A stretch of 64,000 nt of DNA from Argentina anserina (GCF_933775445.1 NC_065874.1:6777001-6841000); one strand, 5' to 3'. Shown: positions 1 to 10,248, counted from the first letter of the stretch. A program made the numbers and translations. The notes: generated by a model not told the origin, from the letters alone.

Positions 1-50
1 AAAATTAAAAAATTAAGAATCAGTTAAAATATTCATATTAAATAGGATTG

Positions 51-235
51 TGTTCCGGGAGAATTACTATTCTACCCTTGTGTGTGTCTTAGCCTAATAG
101 GTTTCCTGTTAGGAGATAGATTAGCATCTCCGTAGTAGATTAGGACTCCGAATCCTACGGGATTGTGGTATTGTAAATGCATATATATAGGCCCCCATAT
201 CATTCAATAATATACAAGTATTTCATCCTCAAACA
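51..235 (+). repeat. 5' LTR of Copia 1
   Basis: Begins tgttccggga and ends cctcaaaca. It is the same length as the 3' LTR and differs from it at three sites, all in the TATA-box region. A TATA-like stretch lies at 182-189, and a cattcaataatat segment just downstream could serve as the R-region poly(A) signal when used at the 3' end. Confidence 0.95.
182..190 (+). promoter_or_regulatory. TATA box in the 5' LTR of Copia 1
   Basis: A TATATATAG stretch lies about 45 bp before the end of the LTR, in the usual place for an LTR promoter. The 3' LTR has a slightly different version (ctatatatag), so the three LTR differences cluster around the core promoter. Inference from position only. Confidence 0.5.
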
Positions 236-250
236 CGTTATCAGCACGAA
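236..250 (+). other. Primer-binding site of Copia 1
   Basis: cgttatcagcacgaa directly follows the LTR. It resembles the initiator-Met-tRNA-complementary tggtatcagagc of many plant LTR elements, but with several mismatches. Its place immediately after the terminal CA supports the assignment. Confidence 0.6.
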
Positions 251-360
251 GCCCTAAAACCCTGAATCTTTTAGAGCCTTCCGAAATTTTTTCTTCTTCC
301 CTTCCTCCGCCGCCGCAAGCCCCTGCCTGCCCTCGCAGACCCTGCCCTCGCAAGCCCCGC

Positions 361-409
361 AGCCCTGCAGCCCTGCAGCCCTGCAGCCCCGCAGCCCCGC
401 AGCTCCTGC
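361..409 (+). repeat. 8-bp tandem repeat in the Copia 1 leader
   Basis: About six copies of agccctgc / agccccgc in tandem within a C-rich leader segment (about 300-440). The surrounding leader is strongly strand-biased to C. The ORFs seen here on the minus strand are by-products of the repeat. Confidence 0.85.
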
Positions 410-588
410 ACGTAGCCCCGCAGCGCTTCCTCTGCATTCGCTCCGCAAAGAAATCTTTTTGCCCCGCAAGTTCCCGCATCAAATCACTCAAAATTGCTCC
501 TCCCGCATATTCACGCAAGAGACGTGAAAGTCACAAGCAAGGACTTCGCTCAAGAGAAGCTACTCCCGTATACTACAAACCTCCCAAG

Positions 589-933
589 GTAAATTTTTAT
601 AAACGTTCCCGCTTTTGAACGTATAGATATATTATATCGGGCGCTATTAGCCTTCTTCTTGTCTTAATTCCGGCCTTTCTTATAACGCCGATGAGACTAT
701 AGAGGGATGGGTTTCCCCTCTTGGTCGATGTTTTCTGTGTGACGGTCCTGGGGGAGTCACGATTGTTTTGAAAGGGAAGTTAATCGATTTTCGTGTGGTC
801 GCCTGAGTGCACCGCTGTTTTGGGTGCGATCATGAGTATCGCCGCTTGCATCGATTTTTCTTGTGACCATATACGTCACCCCTTCTAATTCCTATTATAC
901 TTGAATCTAATCGATTCCGTATTCGTTTTGTAG
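589..933 (+). other. Predicted leader intron of Copia 1
   Basis: A donor-like cccaag|gtaaat lies at 588/589. An acceptor-like attcgttttgtag ends at 933, immediately before the gag ATG at 934. Splicing would place ATG directly after caag, with A at -3. The same donor could join the second acceptor ending at 2968, which abuts the pol ATG. Splicing is inferred from sequence only. Confidence 0.55.
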
Positions 934-2001
934 ATGTCATCGCCATCTCGACCGGAATTTGGCCTTCTTGATCTAGAAGGAAAGGAATACCACCGCTGGG
1001 TTTCCGACATGGAACTCGCGTTCGAGAGCCGAGGGATTGAAGGCATGTTTGCCGACCCTCCTGCTGATTTCCCACCTATGGCTAAGACTCAGACTCTCAT
1101 CTTTATGAGACGTCACATCCATGCAACTCTCAAGAGGCAATACTTGAACGTAAAAGATCCTAAAGAATTATGGGACAAACTACGCTTGCGGTACAACAAC
1201 GTTCATGATAAGCTTCTTCCTGAATTGACCGTTAGATGAGATAACATCTGTCTATTGGACTATAAGAGAGTGGATGAGTTCAATCAGGATATGCTATGCT
1301 TGCAATCCGATCTTGGCACCGTTGGTGTCATCAAGACCGACCTAGATCTTCTCAATAAAACATTGGATACGTTTCCAATCAACTATGAGGTTCAAGCTCA
1401 TACGTACCGCACTCATGTAAAGGAAGGGAAGATCCGGTCTTTTGCCGACTTAATGGCACTCTTAGCTAAGAAGGAGAGACATTCTGAGATTCTCCTCAAC
1501 AACAACACTAGACTTGTTGGCACTAAAAGAATTTCTACGCCACAGGCTAACTATGGGAAAGCTCCTAAGCAAAAGAATCAATCAAGGAACGCTCCATATC
1601 AGCACCAAAATAACAACTCTCGTGATGGGAGGCAACAAGGCCGATCTCGGCCTCGGTCCAATACATGGACCCGTGATGGTGGCGGCGCCGCACCCTCAGG
1701 GGGAGGCCGTCCCCGTCCCACACTCCAAGGAGGCCGTGCGCCTCCTAATGCCTCCACTTCCGGTAATGGCAAGTCTCCATGCTTCAAATGTGGCTCATTC
1801 AAGCACTTTAATCGCGATTGTCGCGCTAGCAAAGAGATGCTCAAGGCTTACTCCGCCTACAAGAAGTTTCTACAACCCGAATCGAATCATGTGGATGAGG
1901 ACCATGAGATCGAGACTCACCATATCTCCATGAAACCCGAGCCCCTTGCTTCTAAAGCTAGGCCTCCGGTTGCTACCATGGATACTCCCGACTTTGATTA
2001 G
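934..2001 (+). pseudogene. Copia 1 gag, one in-frame stop
   Basis: A single reading frame interrupted by one TGA at 1237-1239. The upstream part (101 codons) carries the gag N-terminal region, with W and LWDKL-type motifs. The downstream part from 1255 carries the capsid-like helices and a basic Arg/Gly/Pro/Gln-rich region. A CX2CX4HX4C zinc knuckle (CFKCGSFKHFNRDC) lies near 1783-1824. A GC-rich glycine/proline stretch (about 1678-1760) precedes the knuckle. The ORF has its own stop at 1999-2001, well before pol, so gag is not fused to pol. In the family gag packages element RNA into cytoplasmic virus-like particles. The TGA sits where related gags usually have Trp, so it looks like a point mutation; programmed readthrough is less likely. 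Confidence 0.9.
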
Positions 2002-2968
2002 TCGTTTTAGCTTCTTTAGCTTTATGATTCAAGTATTGTTATGGCCGACCGCCATTGTTATTTTCATTGACTTTGTAATAGTCTTTTGATTTTGGAATTA
2101 GAAGTTTATGTGTGATGTATTAAAGATTGGCATTCAATAAAATTTCTCAATTCTTGCTTACAAGACGATCTCTTTGAGAATTTTATTTATCCGACACTTA
2201 GCATGATGATCAACGTGTGCAACTCACGTGGTTTTTAAATTGGACGCTTTTTGGGTTACATGGGACCCCAATAGCACTACATTGTGAATTTGGAACTTAA
2301 AATTCGGAAAACGAACCTCGGAACGTCGAAAAACGACGTCGTTTTGCCTTGGCCGGCCCCGGTTACTATTCCGGCGTTTCCGGCACGTTTTGCCGGCGTA
2401 TTAGCCGTCTTCCGGCCATTTCCCGGCGTTTCCGGCACCGCCACTCGGTTCCTGCCGGCGTCCCCTGTCGGACCTGAAGTCCCGGCCTCCATACCGGCCA
2501 GTTTCGACAGCCGCCGGCCGGTTTTTCCGGCAATCGGTGCCGCCGGTTTTCCACCGAGTTTTTCGACGATTTTTTTGTCGTTTTCTCGTGATTCTTCCGG
2601 CATATTGCAGCAGCCCCTGCTGCCACGTTTTCCTCGTCCAACATTCACCCGGTTTAGAGTTCTTTTGACATGGTTTTTCGGTTTGTTTTTCCGGTTTTCT
2701 TCAAGTCCGTTATATGCACTCACCGGTACTCTTTGTGTGTGTTTCCACACTATTTTTGGATGGTTTATACCACCCTAGTTTACTGTTTGGTATTTCACTG
2801 CTTCAATACCATGATTTCCAACTCTTTAGTTGAAGAATGTAGTACTATTGCCATGTGATACATTCGATGGGATCGACCTTCGTTCTGATTCCCATTCTTA
2901 CAATATCCTACGGCGTATTGTATAGAATTGTTCCCGTGTCGCTGACTCTCTTAATTGTTATTTTGTAG
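2002..2968 (+). other. Gag-pol spacer of Copia 1 with CCGG-rich block
   Basis: A 967-bp stretch between the gag stop and the pol ATG. Its first 160 bp look like a plant 3' UTR (TG-rich, then an AATAAA at 2136-2141). About 2330-2650 is very GC-rich, with many overlapping ttccggcg / gccggc units. The last part is T-rich and ends in an acceptor-like gttattttgtag. A 164-codon open frame crosses the block but shows no retroelement domain. I regard the spacer as non-coding and intron-like. Confidence 0.6.
2136..2141 (+). promoter_or_regulatory. Poly(A) signal downstream of gag
   Basis: A canonical AATAAA 135 bp after the gag stop, preceded by TG-rich sequence (tgtgatgtatt). It is suited to making a gag-only transcript that ends before pol. 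Inference from motif and position. Confidence 0.45.
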
Positions 2969-3448
2969 ATGTCCCGCGGTGAAATCGAATGTCTAGCTGA
3001 TTGCGGAACCACCCACACTGTCCTACGGCACAGGCAGTTGTTCACGGATCTAGTGTTTTCGACTTCTTCGATGACTACAATGATTGGCTCGAAATCCATC
3101 ATTCAAGGAAGAGGCACTGCTTCTTTCATGTTGCCTAATGGTACGACTCTTAACGTCGTAGACGCTCTTTATGCGCCGAAGTCTCCCCGCACCTTGCTAA
3201 GTTTTAAGGACATACGTGCCAATGGTTTTCACCTCGATACTTATGTTGAGAATGGAGAGGAATATCTTTGCGTTACCTCTGAGAAAGCAGGTCATCGCCG
3301 CATCTTAGAGAAGATGAAGAGTCTTGGGAATGGTTTGTATCTTACTTCCATTCGGATCTTTGAATCATATGCGGTTGAACGCAACTTTTGTGATTCGGAC
3401 TCTTATATGCTTTGGCATGCCCGTCTCGGGCACCCTGGAGTGATATGA
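2969..3448 (+). pseudogene. Copia 1 pol, protease part
   Basis: The ORF starts with ATG at 2969, immediately after the acceptor-like ttttgtag. Near its start is the retropepsin-like motif DCGTTHT. The first active-site position is followed by Cys where many Copia proteases have Ser, as in a known plant subgroup with an xGTTHT motif. It continues into the GAG-pre-integrase signature WHARLGHPG (about 3412-3438). The frame then breaks: a stop at 3446-3448 lies just after this motif, while the rest of pol continues in the frame that starts at 3412. The simplest reading is a one-base indel near 3436-3445. Confidence 0.85.
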
Positions 3449-6400
3449 TGATTAGAATTCTTAAGAATTCACATGGTCATCCATTTTTCAAGTCCCGGAA
3501 GCGATTGGAGGATCACCTCACCCGTGCTCCGCACGGTGAGGCCGTGCCTACCCATGCACCACATGGCGCGGCCGAGCATGCCCCACTCGGCAGCTCCTCG
3601 GCTTTCATGCCGTCGGTGGCGGCATCCCCTCCTTCACAGGAGCTTGTGATGCCTCCCGTGCTTTCACATGCCTCCATGGCAATTTCTGATGCCCATCGCT
3701 CGTTTTGCAAAGCTTGTTCTCTTGCTAAATTTCAAGGAAGTCATTCTTTTGCTAAGGCTTCAACCGAGAACATTCTATTCTTACAACGTATCCAAGGTAA
3801 CATTTGTGGACCTATTCAACCAGAATGCGGACCTTTTCGATATTTTATGGTATTGGTTGATGCATCGACGCGTTGGTCACACGTCGCATTGCTATCCACA
3901 AGGAATGCTGCATTTGCTAAGTTATTAGCTGAGATCATCAAACTTCGGGCTCACCACCCCGATTATACTATCAAATCCATTCGTTTGGATAATGCTGGAG
4001 AATTCACCTCCAAAACTTTTGATGATTACTGCATGTCTATTGGGATCGAAGTTGAACATCCCGTTCCTCATGTTCATTCACAGAACGGTCTAGCAGAGGC
4101 TACCATCAAGCGTATTCAGCTTGTTGCTCGGACAATGGTTATGGGTACTAACCTGCCGGTCTCTGCGTGGGGATATGCAGTGTTGCATGCAGCGACACTT
4201 ATTCGTTTCCGACCCGCGATTAACCAAGCGTTTAATGCGTACCAGATGGTCACTGGTTACGAACCCAATATTTCACACTTACGCATCTTTGGTTGCGCCG
4301 TTTATGTGCCTATTACGCCTCCGCTGCGTACTAAGATGGGTCCTCAGAGACGATTAGGTATCTATGTTGGCTATAATTCCCCAACGATTGTCCGCTACTT
4401 AGAACCAACCACCGGAGATCTCTTTACTGCAAGATTTGCAGATTGTCACTTTGATGAGACATGCTTCCCGTCGTTAGGGGGAGATGGGAATGTTATCATT
4501 CCAAATGAACGTCAGGAATTGACGTGGTGTGTCCCCACTATGTCTCATTATGATCCCCGCACTGCTCAAAGTGAGTTAGAAGTGCAACGCATTATCGACC
4601 TCCAGAAAGTCGCGGATTCGATGCCCGACGGCTTTGTAGATATTGCTAAAGTGACGAGATCAAACATACCCGCTGCGAACGTACCGGCACGGTTGGATGT
4701 CCCGAAATACGGGCGTGGAAGACAAGCTCCTGGACCTAGCAACGTAGGCACCGCCCCTGACAGTGGGACGGAGGCCGACGGCGGCACCACCGTACGCCGT
4801 GGTGTTGCCGGCGCCCCTTGTGGCGACGATGCTGAGATGGCCCGGCATGGAGCAGCTTCGGCCTCGGCTCCTCAAAGAAAAAGGGGGAGACCGATAAACT
4901 CTAGGGATTCAAAACCTAGAAAGAAGCGAATGACTAAGGCACAGCGCGTCATCAACGATGAATCACCATCGTATGAAGTTGTCTCTGATTACAGCTATGT
5001 CCATGAATCAACTCAAGTGTTTCCGTGGGACGCTATGGAACCTTGTTTGATGCCAGAGAACAACGAAATCTCAGTGAACTACACAAGTGAGCAGTCGGTC
5101 CGAAACCGAGCCACTACATGCATTGATGACGTTTTCGCTTATTCCGTCGCACTTGAGATCATATCTGAAGACGACGTTGAACCTCGCTCTGTAGCTGAAT
5201 GCGAACGCAGAGCAGATTGGCCAAAGTGGAAGGAAGCAATCCAGGCAGAACTTGACTCATTAGCGAAGCGAGAAGTCTTCGGAAAGGTTGAATTGACTCC
5301 AAGAGATGTCAAACCTGTTGGACATAAATGGGTTTTCGTTCGTAAGCGTAATGATATGAACGAGATCGTGCGCTATAAGGCAAGACTCGTGGCGCAAGGA
5401 TTCTCACAACGACCTGGTATTGACTATGAAGAGACTTATTCTCCTGTTATGGACATCATTACCTTCCGCTACCTTATTAGTCTGGTAGTGTCTGAAAGAC
5501 TAAACATGCAGCTTATGGATGTGGTCACAGCTTATCTCTATGGGGATCTTGACGCAGAGATATACATGAAAGCTCCTGAGGGACTACCTTTACCTCCATC
5601 AAGTGCCTCTAGACCACGGAGTGCTCATGCAGTCAGATTACATCGTTCATTGTACGGGTTAAAGCAATCCGGAAGAATGTGGTACAATCGGTTGCATCAA
5701 TACTTGGTGAGAAGGGGTTACAAGAATGATGAACTATGCCCATGCGTGTTCATACGAAAGACAAATTCCGGATTCGTCATCGTTGCGGTCTACGTTGATG
5801 ACATGAACATAATCGGTACTCTTGATGAGATTGAAGAGACCGTGTCTTATTTGAAGTCGGAATTTGAGATGAAAGACCTAGGGAGGACGAAATTCTGTCT
5901 CGGCCTTGAGCTTGTGCATAGGGCCGACGACATCTTAGTGCATCAGTCAAATTACACGCAGAAGATGCTTCGACGTTTCAATATGGATCTATGTAGTCCA
6001 TTGTCTACTCCCATGGTCGTCCGAAGTCTAGATATCAAGAAGGATCCCTTCTGTCCTAAAGAGGATGATGAAGACGTTCTTGGTCTTGAAGTTCCATACC
6101 TTAGTGCGATTGGGGCACTATTGTATCTTGCTCAATGCACTAGACCGGACATATCTTTCGCAGTGAACTTATTGGCTAGATTTAGCTCCGCACCTACGCT
6201 ACGTCATTGGAATGGAATCAAGCATTTGTTTCGATACTTGAAAGGTTCCCTTGACATGGGATTATTCTACCCCTATTGCAGAGAGAACACCGCCACGGTA
6301 TCTCCCCACACCACCGCCGTCGCCGACCCCGGCCTTGCCGCCGTACGCCGCAGCGACGTCGCCGGCCGCCATGGCGTGGAGACCGTGCGCGGTGCCGAGA

Positions 6401-6954
6401 GCAGCCACCGGTCTCGTGCAGCTCTTTCCCCCGATGCAAAGACTCCAAACAACTTGTTAGTTGGTTATGCCGATGCAGGGTACCTCTCTGACCCTCACAA
6501 GGCTCGTTCTCAAACCGGTTATGTGTTTACCATTGGGAATACGGTGATATCTTGGAGATCCACAAAGCAATCTCTTGTTGCTACTTCTTCGAATCACGCG
6601 GAGATCATCGCTCTCCATGAAGCAGTGAAAGAATGTGTTTGGCTACGATCACTTGTTCGCCATATTCGTGATTCTTGTGGATTAGTCTCTACAACTGATC
6701 AACCTACGTGCATTTATGAAGATAATGCTGCTTGCATAGAGCAGACGAAGTTAGGTTTCATCAAGGGAGACAACACCAAGCATATTTCGCCTAAGTTCTT
6801 CTACAACGTTCAACAACAGAAGTTCTTGAATGTTCAGATCAATCAAGTGAGTTCAGAATCCAATGTTGCGGATTTGTTCACTAAGTCTTTGCCTAAATCT
6901 ACTTTTGTGAAACATGTGAAGAGCATTGGCATGCGTCGTTTATCGGAACACTAG
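3412..6954 (+). pseudogene. Copia 1 pol: integrase, reverse transcriptase, RNase H
   Basis: A 1180-codon open frame. The apparent ATG at 3412 is not a real start; the frame continues pol after the upstream frameshift. Order: an HX4CX2C-type integrase zinc region near 3691-3715; integrase core with D at residue 150 (VDAST), D193 (RLDNAGE) and E229 (GLAEA), spacing D-42-D-35-E; a variable linker with a GC-rich Ala/Gly/Arg segment (about 4740-4880); reverse transcriptase from about 5215 with YVDDM (Asp pair at residues 796-797); RNase H from about 6455 with YADAG, HAEI and EDNAA. It reverse-transcribes and integrates the element. All catalytic motifs are present, so this half is intact apart from the upstream frameshift. 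Two further GC-rich insertions lie at 3523-3672 and 6268-6435. Confidence 0.92.
6268..6435 (+). other. GC-rich in-frame insertion between RT and RNase H (Copia 1)
   Basis: About 56 codons of very GC-rich sequence (gccgccgtcgccgac-type runs) lie between the RT connection region (RYLKGSLDMGLFY) and the RNase H start (LLVGYADAG). Related Copia proteins usually join these with a much shorter linker. The frame stays open. Comparable segments lie at 1678-1760, 3523-3672 and 4740-4880 in the same element. Confidence 0.7.
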
Positions 6955-7132
6955 AGTTTGGTAGACTTCAGGGGGAGTCTACATCACATGTTAAGATCCT
7001 TAAGTAGTTGGTGCGTTGTGCTCTTTTTCCCTTCGATCAAGCTTTTGTTTTACCCAAGAGGTTTTTGTTTTGCTTGACAAGGTTTTTACCGAGGCAACGA
7101 TGTGTGCACCATGCAACCTAGGCATGCGACAC

Positions 7133-7141
7133 AAGGGGGAG
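7133..7141 (+). other. Polypurine tract of Copia 1
   Basis: aagggggag directly precedes the 3' LTR and would prime plus-strand DNA. A similar cagggggag lies upstream at about 6969-6977, just after the pol stop. Confidence 0.8.
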
Positions 7142-7326
7142 TGTTCCGGGAGAATTACTATTCTACCCTTGTGTGTGTCTTAGCCTAATAGGTTTCCTGT
7201 TAGGAGATAGATTAGCATCTCCGTAGTAGATTAGGACTCCGAATCCTACGGGATTGTGGTGTTGTAAATGCCTATATATAGGCCCCTATATCATTCAATA
7301 ATATACAAGTATTTCATCCTCAAACA
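7142..7326 (+). repeat. 3' LTR of Copia 1
   Basis: 185 bp, TG...CA, 98.4 percent identical to the 5' LTR by direct comparison (three substitutions, no indel). Confidence 0.95.
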
Positions 7327-7887
7327 AATTGGTCATTTCTTGCATATATGTTTGTGGCACGGATTTTCACAAAATTTTGTTTATAGAGTCGCTTCGTAAC
7401 ATAATAATTTTCTCTTATCGTTTAAAGTTTAAAATTCATTAACATTTCTTCACATTTGTTAGGCTATTTATGAATACAACTTACAATTGTACCCTGAACG
7501 AAATGATTGAGTCCAATCGGAGCCTAAATAGTGGTTTAGCTCCAAAACTACTCTTGTAAGGTAAACCCGCGTTGGTAGGCTTGTTGCTGTTGCTATGAAG
7601 TAGAAATGGAAAGAAAGGGCCAAAGGGAAAGGGATGTCCAGTCATCAGGGCTAGAATGGTAAATCAATTATCCTCCTTCCCACCAAAAAAAAGAAAATAA
7701 TATAAAGAAGAAGAAAAAAGCATCAGCAAATTCAACAGAAATTTTTGCGTAACGTGTAGCTTATCAAAATTAATAATGTAATGCCGTAGCTTCGGGATTT
7801 CAATTTTCAAATACAAAAATAATATAATATTTCTACTCCGTTCCTTCAAACACCGCCCACATTATCACCTTCGTCATCCATTAAAGG
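7327..7887. other. Intergenic, upstream of the cytochrome c6A gene
   Basis: AT-rich sequence with no supported ORF. It should contain the promoter and 5' UTR of the downstream gene; no clear TATA box could be assigned. Confidence 0.5.
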
Positions 7888-9360
7888 ATGCAGCTTACGT
7901 CTTTGATATCAAGCACAAATAATGGTGTCTGTTTCTTCCCAAAGGTAAGCTCTTTTCTTTTAACTCTCCTCTGTGTTGTGGGCTCAAAGTTTTCTTACAG
8001 GTTGAGTTTGTTCAAAGTTTGCAGTGAAACAAGGACAGAACCCAGTTCCTGATAAGCAAGAACAATGGAAGGTTTTACAGAGCTTGGCTCCACCTCTAAT
8101 GGCTGCCGCTCTGGCCTTGTCTCCAATCTGCATTACTCCTGGTTATCATACACTTACTGGGTTTGACTTCAGTCATCACTCTGCAATACTTTTTTTCAAT
8201 TTAATTAGGTTTGCATGATAAATGTTAAGTTGTAGACAAATGGTATGTTGTTTTTGCTTTAGCGGGTTAGTTTGTATTTCAGCATCAGAGCCCTTTCTTC
8301 ATTCTTGATTAGCTTTTAAGCAGATGGATTTGTTTCTGTAGTGTAGGGGTGTTCTTTTTTGTGTTTCATAATCAGATTGGGGTGTCCTCTATTACTGTTA
8401 CTATTACTGATTAGGATCAATTGCTTCTGCTTTTCGACTGCTACATATATATTTGAGCCAATTCTGTGCTGGGCGACATTTTGAGCACGCGGCTTTGTCT
8501 TGCACTTGAATTCATTTCCCTAAGAATTCCTGTGAAGCTCAATTTGAATTTGAAGCACAGCTCTGCAGCAATTTCTACTGTATGTTAGTTATTAGTTTTT
8601 TTTTTTGGCGTATTTACTTTTGCAGTTTCACATGCCCAAACTATCGACGTTCAGAAAGGAGCTGCATTATTTGGTACTACTTGCATCGGATGTCATGATG
8701 CAGGTGGAAACATAATCCAACCAGTGAGTCCTCATATATGAAGCTCTGATGTATAACAGCTCAAAATCTGTGCTATTTCTTATTCCTTGGTTTCTCTTGG
8801 TTCCTTGCAACACTATTTACAAAAGATCTACAAAGGTATTGAAGCTCAATTTAAGTTAAATTATTCTGTCAGAAGCGGCAGAATATGCAAAAATTAGGAT
8901 GAGTTGGGATAAGTCTGTCAAATCATACTGGTTTTAACTTAATGATCACGTTTCTTAACAAATAACCTGTTTTCAGGTTCATCTACTAGGTGGAGAAGTC
9001 TTAGTTAAAATTGTTTTACATGCCATCACATGTATTGGCTTGAGAGTTTGTGATTGCTTTATGCATAATTCAAGCATTTTCTTCTGCAGAAATGGAGTTG
9101 ACACAGAGGAGGAGATATCGTGTTACTTACTTTGGCAAGGGAAGAATGCCAGTAAGTCTGGCTAAAATTTACTATGAAAGCTTAGCATACATCATCACCC
9201 TCATTTTTATAAATATTTACAGGGTTTTGGTCAGAACTGCACACCAAGACGCCAATGCACATTTGGAGCTCGTTTGCAGGACGAGGACATTAGGCTTTTG
9301 GCTGAGTTTGTCAAGTTACAGGCTGATCAAGACTGGACGAATAGCTTAAGTAATGAATGA
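7888..9360 (+). pseudogene. PETJ: Cytochrome c6A (thylakoid-lumen c-type cytochrome), apparently damaged
   Basis: Proposed exons: 7888-7944, 8018-8141, 8626-8723, about 8807-8835, 9090-9151 and 9223-9360. Exon 2 ends a transit/lumen-targeting peptide (LAPPLMAAALALSPICITP). Exon 3 gives the haem site CIGCH (CXXCH) followed by DAGGNIIQP. Exon 5 gives RVTYFGKGRMP with the axial Met. Exon 6 gives GFGQNCTPRRQCTFG, whose Cys pair is the c6A-specific loop insertion, and then the C-terminal helix. Family: a low-potential lumenal cytochrome of green plants of debated function. Lesions: the acceptor of the small exon 4 is missing (the sequence runs ttccttgcaacac with no AG), and exon 5 lacks two bases in an ATAT run, shifting the frame before RVTYFGKG. 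Using the AG at 8824-8825 instead (a 10-nt exon) would restore the downstream frame with an altered middle. Damaged gene, assembly error or novel splicing remain possible. Confidence 0.8.
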
Positions 9361-10248
9361 TTAGTTGACTAAATGCGATTGCTGACTCAAATTTCGGGTA
9401 ACATTGTTCTTTGCGTGTTACATATTATTCAGTAGTACATTAATGTGGGCATTATCCTGTATTTAAATTGTAGAAAAGCTTTATAGATATCAATAGGAAC
9501 TTCTAGGACTGAATCTAGTTCCTTCTTTTACGGTCTTATTCCCCTTGGGCATATCTTTTATATGAAACTGAACAATCTCAGGCTTCCTCAAAAAGTAGAA
9601 GTATTGGTTAGCTAATAGTTTTTAAAACAAGAAAGCAGTTATACTTTGCTGCTGCATACATTTTTGTAAAGTTGGGTGAGACTCTACACCTTCTGTTAGC
9701 TTATACCATGTTTGCCTTAAGCTCCTGTTGTTCCCCGTGTTGAATTGGTACTTGGTTATAATTAACTGTTGAGCTTTTAGGCTCCTCCCTTTGTGAAAAA
9801 TCAGTCGTTGAAGGCTCTTAAACTTTGCATTAAGCTCCTAGTGTTCCCCAAATTATAAGAAATCAGAAATTGGTTCAGTTGTGGTTCCCTTTCTGTAAAA
9901 TTCAACTTTTGCTTCCACCTTCAACTCCTACATAAAATGGTAATTTCTGATTGATAGATGAACACAGATGTGAAGCTGGGAACCATCTATAGAAGATTGG
10001 TCAGTTAGGTCTAGTTGCTTCATGGCACTCAATGGCATCATAATATTGGAAGACTTTCAATAAAGTCATCATAATATTGTTTTGCATTTGCATTTTGCAA
10101 GTTCATGATTGTTGTCACTGAAATTGGATTGTGTTAAGGAAGACTTCCAACATTGTAACCAGTGTTTGATCTTGCTTCATGGTATCTAGTATTTGATATT
10201 CGTTATGCTCGTGATCTTTAACCTCAGATTTGATCAATTATGCAATCA
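9361..10248. other. Intergenic, no feature seen
   Basis: AT-rich sequence between the c6A gene and the second Copia element. I see no ORF, RNA gene or transposon end in it. The first part probably includes the c6A 3' UTR. Confidence 0.5.

Larger units (their letters stand above)
51..7326 (+). mobile_element. Copia LTR retrotransposon 1 (young, split gag and pol)
   Basis: Two 185-bp direct repeats (51-235 and 7142-7326) begin TG and end CA and differ at only three positions. The flanks match over four bases (attg at 47-50 and 7328-7331), consistent with a 5-bp target duplication carrying one change. Between the LTRs lie a primer-binding-like site, gag with a zinc knuckle, protease, GAG-pre-integrase, integrase, reverse transcriptase and RNase H. 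Integrase precedes RT, which is the Copia order. A purine tract abuts the 3' LTR. The copy is damaged by one in-frame stop in gag and one frameshift in pol. The near-identical LTRs indicate recent insertion. Gag and pol are separate ORFs, each starting right after a splice-acceptor-like ttttgtag. Confidence 0.95.

Noticed and set aside
204..518. Minus-strand ORFs in the Copia 1 leader (Cys/Gly/Arg-rich)
   Set aside because: They are produced by the C-rich 8-bp repeat and show no domain; the leader is on the plus strand.
1237..1239. Programmed stop-codon readthrough in Copia 1 gag
   Set aside because: The bases after the TGA do not match a known readthrough context, and the codon sits where relatives have Trp; a point mutation is simpler.
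2284..2778. 164-codon ORF between gag and pol of Copia 1
   Set aside because: The GC-rich block lacks stops in several frames on both strands; no domain, and intron-like signals surround it.
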